From the NCBI RefSeq assembly GCF_003070885.1, contig NZ_CP028913.1:2728001-2792000 (forward strand): a stretch of DNA of 64,000 bases. Direction: 5' to 3'. Shown piece by piece: positions 33,541 to 42,151 of the stretch. The position numbers and the translations under genes were made by a program. The notes under the pieces are model-generated. The model was not told the DNA's origin, made no database searches, and saw nothing but the letters and a program-made list of their open reading frames with translations. The DNA is from Agromyces badenianii (GTDB lineage: Bacteria > Actinomycetota > Actinomycetes > Actinomycetales > Microbacteriaceae). Each line of letters begins with the position of its first letter. Position 1 is the first letter of the stretch.

Positions 33541-34677
33541 TTACGCCTCACTCTCCGCGCCCGAGCGCGATCGAGCGACGATCGACGACGCCGTGAAGTT
33601 GACGACGAGCGTGATGAGGAACAGCACGAGTCCCGCCGCCATGAGTGCCGAGAGGCCGAACTGGCTCGCCTCGCCGTAGCGCAGCGCGATGAGCGCGGAC
33701 ACCGAGTTGGAGCCGGTCTTCAGCACCTGCCAGTTGATCGTGAAGATGGGCGAGATGATCATGTACACCGCGATCGTCTCGCCGAGCGCGCGCCCGAGGC
33801 CCAGCATGACGCCGCCGATGATGCCGCCTCGGCCGAACGGGAGCACGACCGTGCGGATCATCCCCCAGCGGGTCGACCCGAGCGCGAGCGCGCCCTCGCG
33901 CTCACCGGGGGGCGCCTGCGAGAACGCCTCGCGCATGACGGAGGTCTGGGTGGGCACGACCATGAGCGAGACCACGATGCCGGCGATGAACGCCGACGAG
34001 GTGAACGCGCTGGCATCGGTGAGCTGGTCCCCGTCGGGGCCCGTGACGGCGAAGATGGGAATCCAGCCGAAGTAGATCGAGATCCACTGCGCGACCGGGA
34101 TCACATTCTGTTGCAGGAAGAAGACGCCCCACAGCCCGAAGACGACGCTCGGCACGGCAGCCATCAGGTCGACGAGCGAGACGAGCATCGACTTCACACG
34201 GCCCGGCACGATCTCGGAGATGAGGAGTGCGGTGCCGAGCGCCAGCGGCACCGAGATGCTCATCGCGACGAGCGCGATCGAGACCGTGCCGAACAGCACT
34301 GCGGCGATGCCGAAGGTCTGCGTCTCGGGCGACCACTTCTGCTCGGTCAGGAAGGAGAATCCCGAGACGGCGAGCGCATCGCCGGCACGCAGCGAGAGGA
34401 AGACGCCGACCGCGAGCATGACGGCGACGGTGATCCCGCCGGCCGAGTAGCTGAGGGCCCGGAACACCCCGTCGGCGGCCGACGGCTTCGACGCGAGCGA
34501 TCGGGCGCGATCCCGTGACGGTTCCGATGCCGGCCCGGGTGACACCGGAGCACGCAGCACCTCGGTGCGACCACCGTCGGGCGAGGTTCGCGAAGCCGTC
34601 GCGATCTCGTCGACCGGCTCGAAGGGCGGATCCGCGTCGACGACGGCGCGGTGCGACGATCCGTCCGGCGCGTTCAT
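33541..34677 (-). CDS. pstC: PstC-type phosphate ABC transporter permease
   Basis: A 378-residue permease with a ~70-residue hydrophilic front, then membrane helices with PstC landmarks LLISEIVPGRVKSMLVSLVDLMAAVPSVVFGLWG (read in parts) and REGALALGSTRWGMIRTVVLPFGRGGIIGG as the ATPase-coupling loop. The start is uncertain: the ATG at 34677 lacks a good ribosome-binding site, and a GTG at 34694 is an alternative. First gene of pstC-pstA-pstS, the order being unusual since pstS normally comes first. Confidence 0.88.
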   Translation of the reverse strand: MNAPDGSSHRAVVDADPPFEPVDEIATASRTSPDGGRTEVLRAPVSPGPASEPSRDRARSLASKPSAADGVFRALSYSAGGITVAVMLAVGVFLSLRAGDALAVSGFSFLTEQKWSPETQTFGIAAVLFGTVSIALVAMSISVPLALGTALLISEIVPGRVKSMLVSLVDLMAAVPSVVFGLWGVFFLQQNVIPVAQWISIYFGWIPIFAVTGPDGDQLTDASAFTSSAFIAGIVVSLMVVPTQTSVMREAFSQAPPGEREGALALGSTRWGMIRTVVLPFGRGGIIGGVMLGLGRALGETIAVYMIISPIFTINWQVLKTGSNSVSALIALRYGEASQFGLSALMAAGLVLFLITLVVNFTASSIVARSRSGAESEA

Positions 34678-34782
34678 GACGCGGCCGAACGACACGAGGA
34701 CGGGCTCATCGGGTTCCTCAGGGATGACACGGGCGGGCTGTGGTGCAGCGGCGAAGCCGTGACCTCGGAACACGATCCGCGA

Positions 34783-34793
34783 GCAGGGTGAAC
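34783..34793 (-). promoter_or_regulatory. PHO-box-like half site upstream of pstC
   Basis: Minus-strand GTTCACCCTGC in the 169-bp gap between the kinase stop and pstC. It resembles a single PhoP direct-repeat unit; no second unit at 11-bp spacing is convincing. Confidence 0.25.
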
Positions 34794-34846
34794 GACCGAC
34801 GTCGCGGGCGCGAAGGAGACGTGGACTGGGCGTGGCGCATGGGCCC

Positions 34847-36580
34847 TCAACCGCCCGGGGGCCCGGGGGTCGGCGCGGGCGTCGGTGTGGGCGTCGGCGT
34901 CGGCGACGGTGTGGGTGCCGGCGTCGGCGCCGGCTCGGCGCTCGCCGCGACGACGATCGTGACGGTCGTGCCGATCCGCAGCACGGTACCGGCGTGCGGT
35001 TCGACGCCGAGCACGGTACCGGCGGCGGCCGTGCCGCTCCGCTCCACGGCGACGTTCGCCGCGAAGCCGGCGCTCTCGAGGAGCGCGGCAGCACCGGCCT
35101 GCGACATCCCGACGGTCTCGGGCACCCGATTGAACCCCGAGGCGACGGTCAATCCGATCACGCTGCCCTGGTCGACGCGCGTGCCGGCACCCGGAGCCGA
35201 TGCGAGCACCGTGTCGCCGGCGTGTCCCGAATCGATCACGGACAGCGTGCCCGCGACGAGACCGGCGGCCTTGAGCACGTCCCGGGCTTCGGCGAGCGAC
35301 ATCATCGCGAGTTCCGGCACGTCGACGGTCTCTGCGGGCGCGTCGGCCTCGGCCGAGGCCGACGGGCCGGGGCCGGCCGGCACGTCGACCGCGGGTGCGG
35401 AGCTGGGCGGCGCGGTGGCGGCGGGCGGCGTGGCGGCGACGAACGCGAGGATCGCCCCGACCGCGGCGACGGCTGCGATCGCGGACGCCCAGGCTCCGAG
35501 CCGTCGCGGTCGCCCGCCGACGATGCGCTTCGCGGCACCAGGCCTCACGCCTGGCGCCGTGGTCCGGGCGACGCGGTGCACGGCCGTCGACACCGCATCC
35601 GACGGCCGGGCCGGCACGCTCGTGCGCCCGAGGACCCGGGTCGCAGTCGGCGGGAGCGGATCGAGCCGACCGGGCTCGGCGAGGGCCGGCTCGGCGACGG
35701 AGACCTCGATCTCGATGGCGGCCCGCATCTCGGCCGCGGAGGGGAACCGGTCGTCGGGATCCTTGAGCATGGCGCGCACCACGATGCGGTCGAGCCCCCG
35801 CGGAATCCGCGAGTCCATCACCGACGGCACGGGAGGAGGCGCGGCGAGGTGGGCCCGGATCGTCTCCGCGGCCGTCGCGCGTTGGAACGGTGCGCGCCCG
35901 GTGAGCGCGAACGAGAGCACCGCTCCAAGCTGGTACAGGTCGCCGCGCTCGTCGACCGGGGCACCGCGTGCCTGCTCGGGCGACAGGTAGTCGACACTGC
36001 CGATCACGCCGGCGTCGCCGACGGCGTCGTCGCTGCGGAGGATGTCGGCGCCGAGCGCCGCCCGCCCCGCGGCATCCGCGAGGCCGAAATCGAGCAACCG
36101 CACGCCGTCGACGCCGATCTCGCCCTGCTCGCCGGCGACGACCATCACGTTCGCCGGAGACACGTCGCGGTGGATGACGCCGGCACCGTGTGCGACCTCG
36201 AGGGCCCGCAGCACGCCGTCGGCGACGGCGACGGCTTCGGCGACGGCGAGTGCTCCGTGGCGTGCGACGTGCTCGGACAGGCTGAGGCCCTCGGCGCGTT
36301 CGAGCGCGATCCACGCGACGGCGTCTCCGGATGCCTCGTGCACGCCGACCCCGAGCACCCCCACGATGTTCGGGTGGCGCAGCTGCTGCGCGCGTCGAGC
36401 CTCGGCGAAGAACGCCTCGCGCGCGCTCGGCCGGCCCGACAGGTGCGGGTGGAGGAGCTTCAACGCGACCCGGTCGCCGCTGCTCGTGTCGATGGCGGCG
36501 AACACCGACGCGGAGCCGCCGGTACCGAGGAGCTCCCCGAGTCGGTACCGGTCGGAGATGAGGCTCGAGCTTCCCGTCAT
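34847..36580 (-). CDS. Ser/Thr protein kinase with PASTA domains (PknB-like)
   Basis: A 577-residue protein. The kinase domain (10-265) has the Gly loop LLGTGGSASVF, Lys41, Glu60, HRD at 137-139 and DFG at 164-166. The usual HRDxKPxN Lys is Ser141 (HRDVSPANV). A membrane helix near 350 is followed by two or three extracellular PASTA repeats (VPELAMMSLAEARDVLKAAG, VPETVGMSQAGAAALLESAG) and a Pro/Thr repeat tail. It should sense muropeptides and regulate wall growth. ATG overlaps the transglycosylase stop (ATGA) and has no ribosome-binding site of its own, so translation is coupled. Confidence 0.92.
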   Translation of the reverse strand: MTGSSSLISDRYRLGELLGTGGSASVFAAIDTSSGDRVALKLLHPHLSGRPSAREAFFAEARRAQQLRHPNIVGVLGVGVHEASGDAVAWIALERAEGLSLSEHVARHGALAVAEAVAVADGVLRALEVAHGAGVIHRDVSPANVMVVAGEQGEIGVDGVRLLDFGLADAAGRAALGADILRSDDAVGDAGVIGSVDYLSPEQARGAPVDERGDLYQLGAVLSFALTGRAPFQRATAAETIRAHLAAPPPVPSVMDSRIPRGLDRIVVRAMLKDPDDRFPSAAEMRAAIEIEVSVAEPALAEPGRLDPLPPTATRVLGRTSVPARPSDAVSTAVHRVARTTAPGVRPGAAKRIVGGRPRRLGAWASAIAAVAAVGAILAFVAATPPAATAPPSSAPAVDVPAGPGPSASAEADAPAETVDVPELAMMSLAEARDVLKAAGLVAGTLSVIDSGHAGDTVLASAPGAGTRVDQGSVIGLTVASGFNRVPETVGMSQAGAAALLESAGFAANVAVERSGTAAAGTVLGVEPHAGTVLRIGTTVTIVVAASAEPAPTPAPTPSPTPTPTPTPAPTPGPPGG

Positions 36581-37392
36581 TCGGGTGCGGACTGCGCGTA
36601 GCGGTTGGCTGCGTCGGCGACGGCGTCGACGTAGGCCTCGACGTGGTTGTAGGAGAAGATCGCCCTGCGCCACCCCGACGGGTCGGAGAGGTCGCCGGAG
36701 CTGCACAGGTATCGGCCGGCGGCGAGCGCCGCGTCGTCGATCTGCTGGGGGTCGGCCGTGCCCTCGCCATCGCCGTCTGCCCCCCAGCGGGCCCACGTCG
36801 AGGGGATGAACTGCATCGGGCCGACGGCACGGTCGACCCGCGCCGAGCCGTCGATCAGCCCGCCGTCCGTGTCGTCGATCGCCGCGAACTCCGTGCCGTC
36901 GAGGTCGGGCCCGAGGATCGCCGGCCGGGCGACGCCGCGCTCGTCGAGAGCGGAGCCCGCGTGGGTTCCGTGGCCGGACTCCAGGTGGCCGATGCCGGCG
37001 AGGGTCGACCACCCGAGGTGGCAGTCGGGCGATTCGCCGCGGATCGCGAGTTCGGCGCCCGCGTAGGCGCGCACCGCGCGCACCGGGATCCCGGTGCGCG
37101 TCGCCGTGGCGGCCGCCCACGCGGGGTCGACCCGATCGGCGTTGCCGCGCACGCTCGCGGGGGCCGCGTCGGGGGCCGCGAGCTCGGCGAGCCCGGCCGG
37201 CGGTTCCGCGACGGGATCGATCGCATCGGAGACGAGCGACGACGCGAGCCGGTCGTGCGCGCCCGGCTCGGAGTAGGCGAAGACGCCGCCGACGAGCCAT
37301 CCCAGGAGTCCGACGAACGCGGCGACGACGCACACGGCCGCCCACCGCGGCGCGGACGCCGCGCGCGGCGTCCGGTCACCAGGACTGGGCAT
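36577..37392 (-). CDS. Lytic murein transglycosylase
   Basis: A 271-residue protein with N-terminal signal anchor (WAAVCVVAAFVGLLGWLVGGVF) and a lysozyme-like domain. The catalytic Glu lies in GIGHLESGHGTH, followed by RAVGPMQFIPSTWARWGADGDGEGTADPQQI and a C-terminal NHVEAYVDAV..A segment, the pattern of actinobacterial membrane-bound lytic transglycosylases. It cleaves glycan strands of peptidoglycan. It overlaps the preceding gene by 17 bases and the kinase gene by 4, so wall cleavage and kinase signalling are made together. Confidence 0.88.
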   Translation of the reverse strand: MPSPGDRTPRAASAPRWAAVCVVAAFVGLLGWLVGGVFAYSEPGAHDRLASSLVSDAIDPVAEPPAGLAELAAPDAAPASVRGNADRVDPAWAAATATRTGIPVRAVRAYAGAELAIRGESPDCHLGWSTLAGIGHLESGHGTHAGSALDERGVARPAILGPDLDGTEFAAIDDTDGGLIDGSARVDRAVGPMQFIPSTWARWGADGDGEGTADPQQIDDAALAAGRYLCSSGDLSDPSGWRRAIFSYNHVEAYVDAVADAANRYAQSAPE

Positions 37393-37948
37393 GCCCGCTC
37401 GAGGTGAGTCGCCGGCTGAGCCGGCCCGAGGGGGCCGGTCGATCGACCTCGGCCGACAGCACGGCGTTCGGCAGGGCCGCGAGCGTGCCCGCGACCGATG
37501 CGGCCATCGCCGAGGTCGAGCTGTACCAGCGGCCGCACGTCATCACCGGCACACCGTCGTGGGTGACGATCCATCCGTGCGTCGCGGGCTCGGGGCCCAT
37601 CACTGCGGAGACCTCGAGATCGGCCGCGTGCCGCTGCAGCCGCTGCACGTGCATGCGCGCCGCCTCGAAACTCGAGTAGAGCAGGTAGCTTCGGCCGAGT
37701 TCACGGTTGTTCGTCGCAAGGAGGCGCCACAGGCCCGATACGGCACCCGGCGTCTTCGGGGCCGGGACGAGCGGCGCGGCACGACGCGCCGCTCCCGTCG
37801 CAGCGGGTCGCGTCGCCGCGGCCAGGGGTTCCCGGAACCGGCCCCACGCCAGCAGCATCGGACTGTCGGACAGACGGAATGCGGTGAACACGACGCGTGC
37901 GTGAGGTGCCTCAAGCTCGCCGGGCACGAGATCATGGATGCCGGTCAC
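37376..37948 (-). CDS. Hypothetical protein, possibly YegP/DUF1508-like
   Basis: A 190-residue soluble protein with no signal peptide. One stretch, FRLSDSPMLLAWGRFREPL, and later WRLLATNNRELGRSYLLYSSFEAARMHVQRLQ (two parts) recall the strand-turn-helix of DUF1508/YegP domains, which is weak evidence. The GTG at 37948 is preferred; a TTG at 37987 is possible. It is first in the operon with the transglycosylase and PASTA kinase, which suggests an envelope or stress link. Function unknown. Confidence 0.6.
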   Translation of the reverse strand: MTGIHDLVPGELEAPHARVVFTAFRLSDSPMLLAWGRFREPLAAATRPAATGAARRAAPLVPAPKTPGAVSGLWRLLATNNRELGRSYLLYSSFEAARMHVQRLQRHAADLEVSAVMGPEPATHGWIVTHDGVPVMTCGRWYSSTSAMAASVAGTLAALPNAVLSAEVDRPAPSGRLSRRLTSSGHAQSW

Positions 37949-38360
37949 GGTGGTCTCTCTGGGGCAGGAGCATGGTCTGCTGTTCAAGAGAACATTCGGG
38001 GCGACAGGTTACCGCAGCCCCTCCGGTGTGCTTGCTACAGGTGTACGGCAAGTGATGAAACGGTGCCGGAGGCACGGTGCCCCGGGGCCTGGAATCCCTC
38101 TGACGCTCACGCCGCGTGCTCGGTGCGCGCTCGGGACCAGGACCGGGACGGCTCCCCTTCGCTGAAGGAGACGTGGCCGGCGGATGTCGAGTCGATGTCG
38201 TCTGCCTGACCCCGTTCCGGCCGATCCGCCCGAGTCCGCCGGAGTGGCGCGACAGGCGTCGCGACCGAGCGCCCGGGCCGCGCCCTCGGCTGTTGTGCGC
38301 CTCCGACGCCGATGCGAGACTGAGGGAGTCGGTCACCGATCCGGCAGCCGAACGGAACCC
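37949..38360. other. 412-bp divergent intergenic region
   Basis: Lies between the hypothetical/transglycosylase/kinase operon and the M23 peptidase gene. It contains the inverted repeat CTTGC...GCAAG (38031-38052) enclosing TAC-N4-GTA, and a minus-strand TAACCT that may be a -10. Open frames crossing it lack codon or family support, so no gene is called. Confidence 0.4.
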
Positions 38361-39848
38361 ATGATGTCGAGACGTTTCCTCTCCGGCCACGACGAGCGGC
38401 CGCTCCAGGTACGGCGTGCCCGGAGCGACGGGTTCGCGCTCGCTGCCGCTGCAGCCGCGATCGTGCTCGGCGTGGCGGGGATCGGCCCCGCCCAGGCCGC
38501 GGAGCCGGCGCCCGGTCCCGGAGCTGCCACGAGTGCGCCGACATCGGAGACGCCGACCCCGACTCCGACGCCGACTCCGACGCCGAGCGATCCGCCCTCG
38601 ACGCCGCCTCCGAGCCCCGAGCCGACGCCCAGTCCCGAGCCGACGCCCACGCCGAGCCCCGAACCGACGCCGACGCCGATTCCTCCGACGCCGACGCCGA
38701 CGCCGATTCCTCCGACGCCGACTCCGACGCCGTCTCCCACACCTGCTCCGAGCCCCGCTCCCTCCGAGCCCGCGCCGACCGATTCGAGCACCTCGGCACC
38801 CGGCGGCGTCACTCGCTCCGGCACGCCGGTCGCGCTCGAGGGCGCCGGCCCGGTCGGCCGCATCGTGCGCGCGCGAATCGATCCTGAACTCCTGGCGCTG
38901 CTCGGCGCACGGTCCGCCATCGACCGGGCGGCCAGCGAGCTGCGCGAGGCCGAGGCGGAGCTCGAATCGGCGCAGGCGACCGAAGAGCTGGCCCACTCGA
39001 TCGCCGAGCAGCTCGAGGTCGACGCCGAAGAGGCGCGCGACGAGGCCGACGCCGCGGCTCGCATCGCCCTGGCCGCGGCGCAGGGCGACGGCGCGGCGAT
39101 GGGCTCGATGGACGCCGTCTTCGGCGCGGGCAACGATCTGCTCGCCGGCCTCGGGGCCGTCGCCCGGGTGACCCAGATCGCCGGTGACGCCGACGAGCTG
39201 CTCACGATCGCGGCGAAGCGCGCCGCCGCAGCCGAGCGCGCCGAAGACCGCGCGGCCGAGGCCGAGGCCGAGGCCGGCACGATCGACATCTCCGCCGTCG
39301 CAGACCAGGTCGCGAGCGCGACGCGGGTGCTCCAGACGGCGACGAACGAGTCGAGCGACCTCAAGACGCGAGTCGCCGCGTCGAGCATCGCCGTGGTCGA
39401 ATCACTGCCGCACGATGCCGGGCAGCTGAGCAGCCAGGGCTGGGCGGAGCCGGTCGCGGGCCGCATCACCGACGGCTACGGACCCCGGCCCGACAAGCCC
39501 GTCGCGGGCGTCAACGAGTTCCACCGCGGCACCGATCTTGCGGCGGCCTGCGGCACGCCGGTCTACGCCGCGACCGCCGGCGTCGTCGCGGAGGCCGGGC
39601 CGAACGGCAGCTACGGCAACTGGGTGCTCATCGGCCACGGTGCCGACGTGTCGACCGGCTACGCGCACCTCGCCGACGGCGGCGTGCTCGTCGCTCCCGG
39701 ACAGGCCGTGTCGGCCGGCGAACTGATCGGCACCGTCGGCAGCACGGGAGCCTCCACCGGATGTCATCTGCACCTCGAGGTGCGCCTCGGCGGGGTCGCC
39801 GTCGACGCGGTGCCCTTCCTCGCGGCTCGAGGCGTCGCATTCGACTGA
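38361..39848 (+). CDS. M23-family (LytM) peptidase with Pro/Thr spacer and coiled coil
   Basis: A 495-residue exported protein: signal peptide (FALAAAAAAIVLGVAGIGPAQA read in part), a ~90-residue TPTPTP/PSPEP spacer, a long Ala/Glu-rich coiled coil, then a LytM domain with FHRGTDLA, YGNWVLIGHG, YAHL and the zinc motif HLHLEV. The HxxxD and HxH metal ligands are all present, so it should be active against peptide cross-links, unlike degenerate EnvC-type activators. ATGATG start at 38361 with CGGAA upstream. Divergent from the transglycosylase operon. Confidence 0.9.
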   Translation: MMSRRFLSGHDERPLQVRRARSDGFALAAAAAAIVLGVAGIGPAQAAEPAPGPGAATSAPTSETPTPTPTPTPTPSDPPSTPPPSPEPTPSPEPTPTPSPEPTPTPIPPTPTPTPIPPTPTPTPSPTPAPSPAPSEPAPTDSSTSAPGGVTRSGTPVALEGAGPVGRIVRARIDPELLALLGARSAIDRAASELREAEAELESAQATEELAHSIAEQLEVDAEEARDEADAAARIALAAAQGDGAAMGSMDAVFGAGNDLLAGLGAVARVTQIAGDADELLTIAAKRAAAAERAEDRAAEAEAEAGTIDISAVADQVASATRVLQTATNESSDLKTRVAASSIAVVESLPHDAGQLSSQGWAEPVAGRITDGYGPRPDKPVAGVNEFHRGTDLAAACGTPVYAATAGVVAEAGPNGSYGNWVLIGHGADVSTGYAHLADGGVLVAPGQAVSAGELIGTVGSTGASTGCHLHLEVRLGGVAVDAVPFLAARGVAFD

Positions 39849-39899
39849 GTCGCGGTGCATCGCGGCATGCGGCGAGCGCATCGGCCGATGGCGCGGCGT

Positions 39900-39915
39900 G
39901 CAGGCGCTTGCCTGC
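39900..39915. terminator. Small hairpin between convergent M23 and lyase genes
   Basis: GCAGGC-gctt-GCCTGC; the 75-bp gap also holds the self-complementary CATCGGCCGATG at 39879-39890. Weak, no T-tract. Confidence 0.35.
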
Positions 39916-39922
39916 CCTCGAC

Positions 39923-41353
39923 TCAGAGCGCGGCGAGCTCGGGGATCAGGGCCTGCGCCACCGAGAGGTCGCCGCGCAGCGAACGATCGTCGTCGTCCGC
40001 GGGGAGCACGGAAACCGCGCGCGCAGCATCGGCGAGGCGCGACGGCAGCGACGACGCGCGGATGCCGCGTTGCCGCAGCAACCTCGACGACTCGACGAGT
40101 TCGCACCCGAGCAGCACCCGGGCGGCCTCGAGCGCCTGCTCGAGCTGTGCGACCGCCTGCGTCGCGAAGCTCGCATCCTCCTCGGCGCCGCGCGAGAGCA
40201 CGACCGACGACAGGGAAGCGGGCTGGGCCGCGTGCCGCAACTCGCCCAACGCGGATGCCGCCACGTACTCGATCATGAGCGTGCCCGAGGAGCCGGCGGG
40301 CCCGACTGCGAGGAACGGCCGGCGCCCGGTGAGATCGGGTTCGTTCAGCATGCGGATCCGCGAGAACGAGATCGGCCCGGTCTGCGCGAGCGCGAGGTTC
40401 ATGCCGTCGCTCGCCAGCCCGAGCGCGGCCTGGAAGAAGCCGGCGTGGTGCACGACAGCGCCATCGCCGTCGAAGACGAAGAGCGGGTTCTCCTGGGCGA
40501 CGTCGATGAGGGCGTCGAGCCGGGAGCGCAGGCGCCCGGCCGCATCCCACGCCGCCGCGGTAGATACGACGAACGCTCGCAGACCGTAGGAATCTTGGAT
40601 TCGCGCGGGCTCCACGATGCCGTCGCCGACGAAGGAGCGCACACGTTCGGCGACCGCCTCGGCACCGGGTGCGGCGGCGGCCGCTGCTGCCGCCGCGGAG
40701 AACGGCGACGGGTTGCCGTCGAGCGCCACGAAGCTCAGCGAGTACGCGACGATCGATGCACGCAGCACCTCTTCGAGCTCGACGAGCGCGAGGCATGCGC
40801 GACCGATGGTGAGGGCGCTGCTGCTCATGAAGGCGAGCGCGTTCTCGGATCCCCACGGACGCATCGGGGCCAGCGGCCGGCTCGCGGGCAGTTCGCCCTG
40901 CAGGGTCAGGCCGGTTGCGGCGAGCGCTGCGAGGTCGGCCGTGCCGATGGCTCCGTAGCGCAGCACGGTCGGCAGCGCATCGTCGTTCAGCATGGCGGCG
41001 ACCCCGTCGAGCACGTCGGCACGGATGCCGCTGCCGGCGCGGGCGAGTTGCGCGAGTCTCACGGCGAGCATCGCCCGGACCGCCGGGGCGGACAACGGAT
41101 CGCCCGCATCGGTGGCGTGGCTGCGGAGCAGCCGCAGGCCGTGATCGCCGTCGGCCGTCTCGACGATGGTGGACCGGTTCGCCCCGACCCCGGTCGTGCG
41201 CCCGTAGGTCGGGATGCGCGCGCTCAGCGCGTCGGCGTCGCGCGCTGCCCGCACGACACGGTCTCTCGTGGCGTCGGAGATGCGCACCGTCTCGCCCCCG
41301 ACCGCCACCGCGACGATGTCGTCGACCGTCGTTCCTCCGTCGAAGTTGATCAC
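39923..41353 (-). CDS. Aromatic amino-acid lyase homologue without an MIO triad
   Basis: A 476-residue member of the histidine/phenylalanine ammonia-lyase superfamily: TYGRTTGVGAN (Tyr50) and QDSYGLRAF match conserved active-site segments. Where HutH has GSLG-CSG-DLAPLAH this protein has GAIG-TA-DLAALAA (137-146): one residue shorter and without Ala/Cys-Ser-Gly, so the MIO electrophile cannot form. The Asn of LINGT (here LAFMSSS) and the His of NFHG are also changed. MIO-free members such as ergothionase expel trimethylamine; with the quaternary-amine transporter next door, hercynine or ergothioneine is a candidate substrate (inference). GTG start with GGAGGA. Confidence 0.82.
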   Translation of the reverse strand: MINFDGGTTVDDIVAVAVGGETVRISDATRDRVVRAARDADALSARIPTYGRTTGVGANRSTIVETADGDHGLRLLRSHATDAGDPLSAPAVRAMLAVRLAQLARAGSGIRADVLDGVAAMLNDDALPTVLRYGAIGTADLAALAATGLTLQGELPASRPLAPMRPWGSENALAFMSSSALTIGRACLALVELEEVLRASIVAYSLSFVALDGNPSPFSAAAAAAAAAPGAEAVAERVRSFVGDGIVEPARIQDSYGLRAFVVSTAAAWDAAGRLRSRLDALIDVAQENPLFVFDGDGAVVHHAGFFQAALGLASDGMNLALAQTGPISFSRIRMLNEPDLTGRRPFLAVGPAGSSGTLMIEYVAASALGELRHAAQPASLSSVVLSRGAEEDASFATQAVAQLEQALEAARVLLGCELVESSRLLRQRGIRASSLPSRLADAARAVSVLPADDDDRSLRGDLSVAQALIPELAAL

Positions 41354-41417
41354 AGGGTCCTCCGTTCTCGATGCCGTACTATTCGACCTCCTTTGTACCT
41401 CAAATCAAAGAAAAGTA

Positions 41418-41446
41418 TTGCCATTCGGTGACAAATGGTTTTTACT
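41418..41446 (+). promoter_or_regulatory. Promoter of the IclR-transporter operon with inverted repeat
   Basis: TTGCCA (41418-41423), 17-base spacer, TTTACT (41441-41446). The spacer contains the inverted repeat CCATT...AATGG, a plausible IclR operator. The 120-bp gap is AT-rich for this genome, and the divergent lyase gene must be driven from it too. Confidence 0.55.
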
Positions 41447-41473
41447 AGATGAAACACTCATTGGAGAGCGAAC

Positions 41474-42151
41474 ATGGCCGAACCGTCCACCCGAACAGTC
41501 GATCGGGCTCTGAGCCTGCTCGCCGTGATCTGCGACGACGGCCGATTGACGCTCTCCGAGGCATCCCGGGCGGTCGACCTCTCGCCGAGCACTGCGTTGC
41601 GTCTGCTCCGCACGCTCGAGACGAGCGGCTTCGTCCGTCGCGACGACGACGGCAACTACCGCCCGGGCAGCCGCATCATCCAGCTCGGTGCGCAGTCGCT
41701 GAGCAATGAATCCCTCATCGCCCAGGCGCATCCGATCATGGAGGCGCTCGTCGAGGAGACCGGTGAATCGGCCTACCTCAGCATCGAGGGGCACCGTTCC
41801 ACCGCCCTCTACATCCACATCGTCGAAGGCACCCACTCGGTCCGCCACACCAGCTGGGTGGGCCGAACGATTCCGCTCGATCGCTCCGCGGCAGGGCACG
41901 TACTCACCGGCGGCACGCCCGCAGAGGGCTACGTGGTCGTCGAACGCGGCGTCGAAGCGGATGTCACGGCGATCGCAGCCCCGATCCGATCGGAGCGAAC
42001 GGTCGTCGCAGCGCTCAGTCTCGTCGTCCCGAGCTATCGGATCGACGACCTGGGCATCGCCCGTCAAGGCCGCGCCCTCGCCGAGGCGGCCGCGTCGCTC
42101 TCGGCCGGTCTCAGCAAGCGCACCATTTCGTCTGCAGGAGGAGACGCATGA
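41474..42151 (+). CDS. IclR-family transcriptional regulator
   Basis: A 225-residue IclR protein. The N-terminal winged helix (LTLSEASRAVDLSPSTALRLLRTLETSG) is followed by an effector domain (GESAYLSIEGHRSTALYIHIV, LDRSAAGHVLTGG). Shorter than usual (about 250) because the C-terminus ends soon after the AALSLVVPSYRI strand. It is divergent from the MIO-less lyase and overlaps the transporter ATPase gene by 4 bases, so it probably controls both in response to their substrate. GGAGAG ribosome-binding site. Confidence 0.88.
   Translation: MAEPSTRTVDRALSLLAVICDDGRLTLSEASRAVDLSPSTALRLLRTLETSGFVRRDDDGNYRPGSRIIQLGAQSLSNESLIAQAHPIMEALVEETGESAYLSIEGHRSTALYIHIVEGTHSVRHTSWVGRTIPLDRSAAGHVLTGGTPAEGYVVVERGVEADVTAIAAPIRSERTVVAALSLVVPSYRIDDLGIARQGRALAEAAASLSAGLSKRTISSAGGDA

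Noticed and set aside
34783..34818. A 13-base identity between the pstC upstream region (GAAGGAGACGTGG near 34810) and 38146-38158 as a shared regulatory site
   Set aside because: A match of this length between two places in 64 kb of GC-rich DNA is expected by chance and the contexts differ.
39923..41353. Calling the second lyase a duplicate hutH
   Set aside because: The MIO triad and several active-site residues are missing and the flanking transporter is of quaternary-amine type, so the histidine reaction is unlikely.
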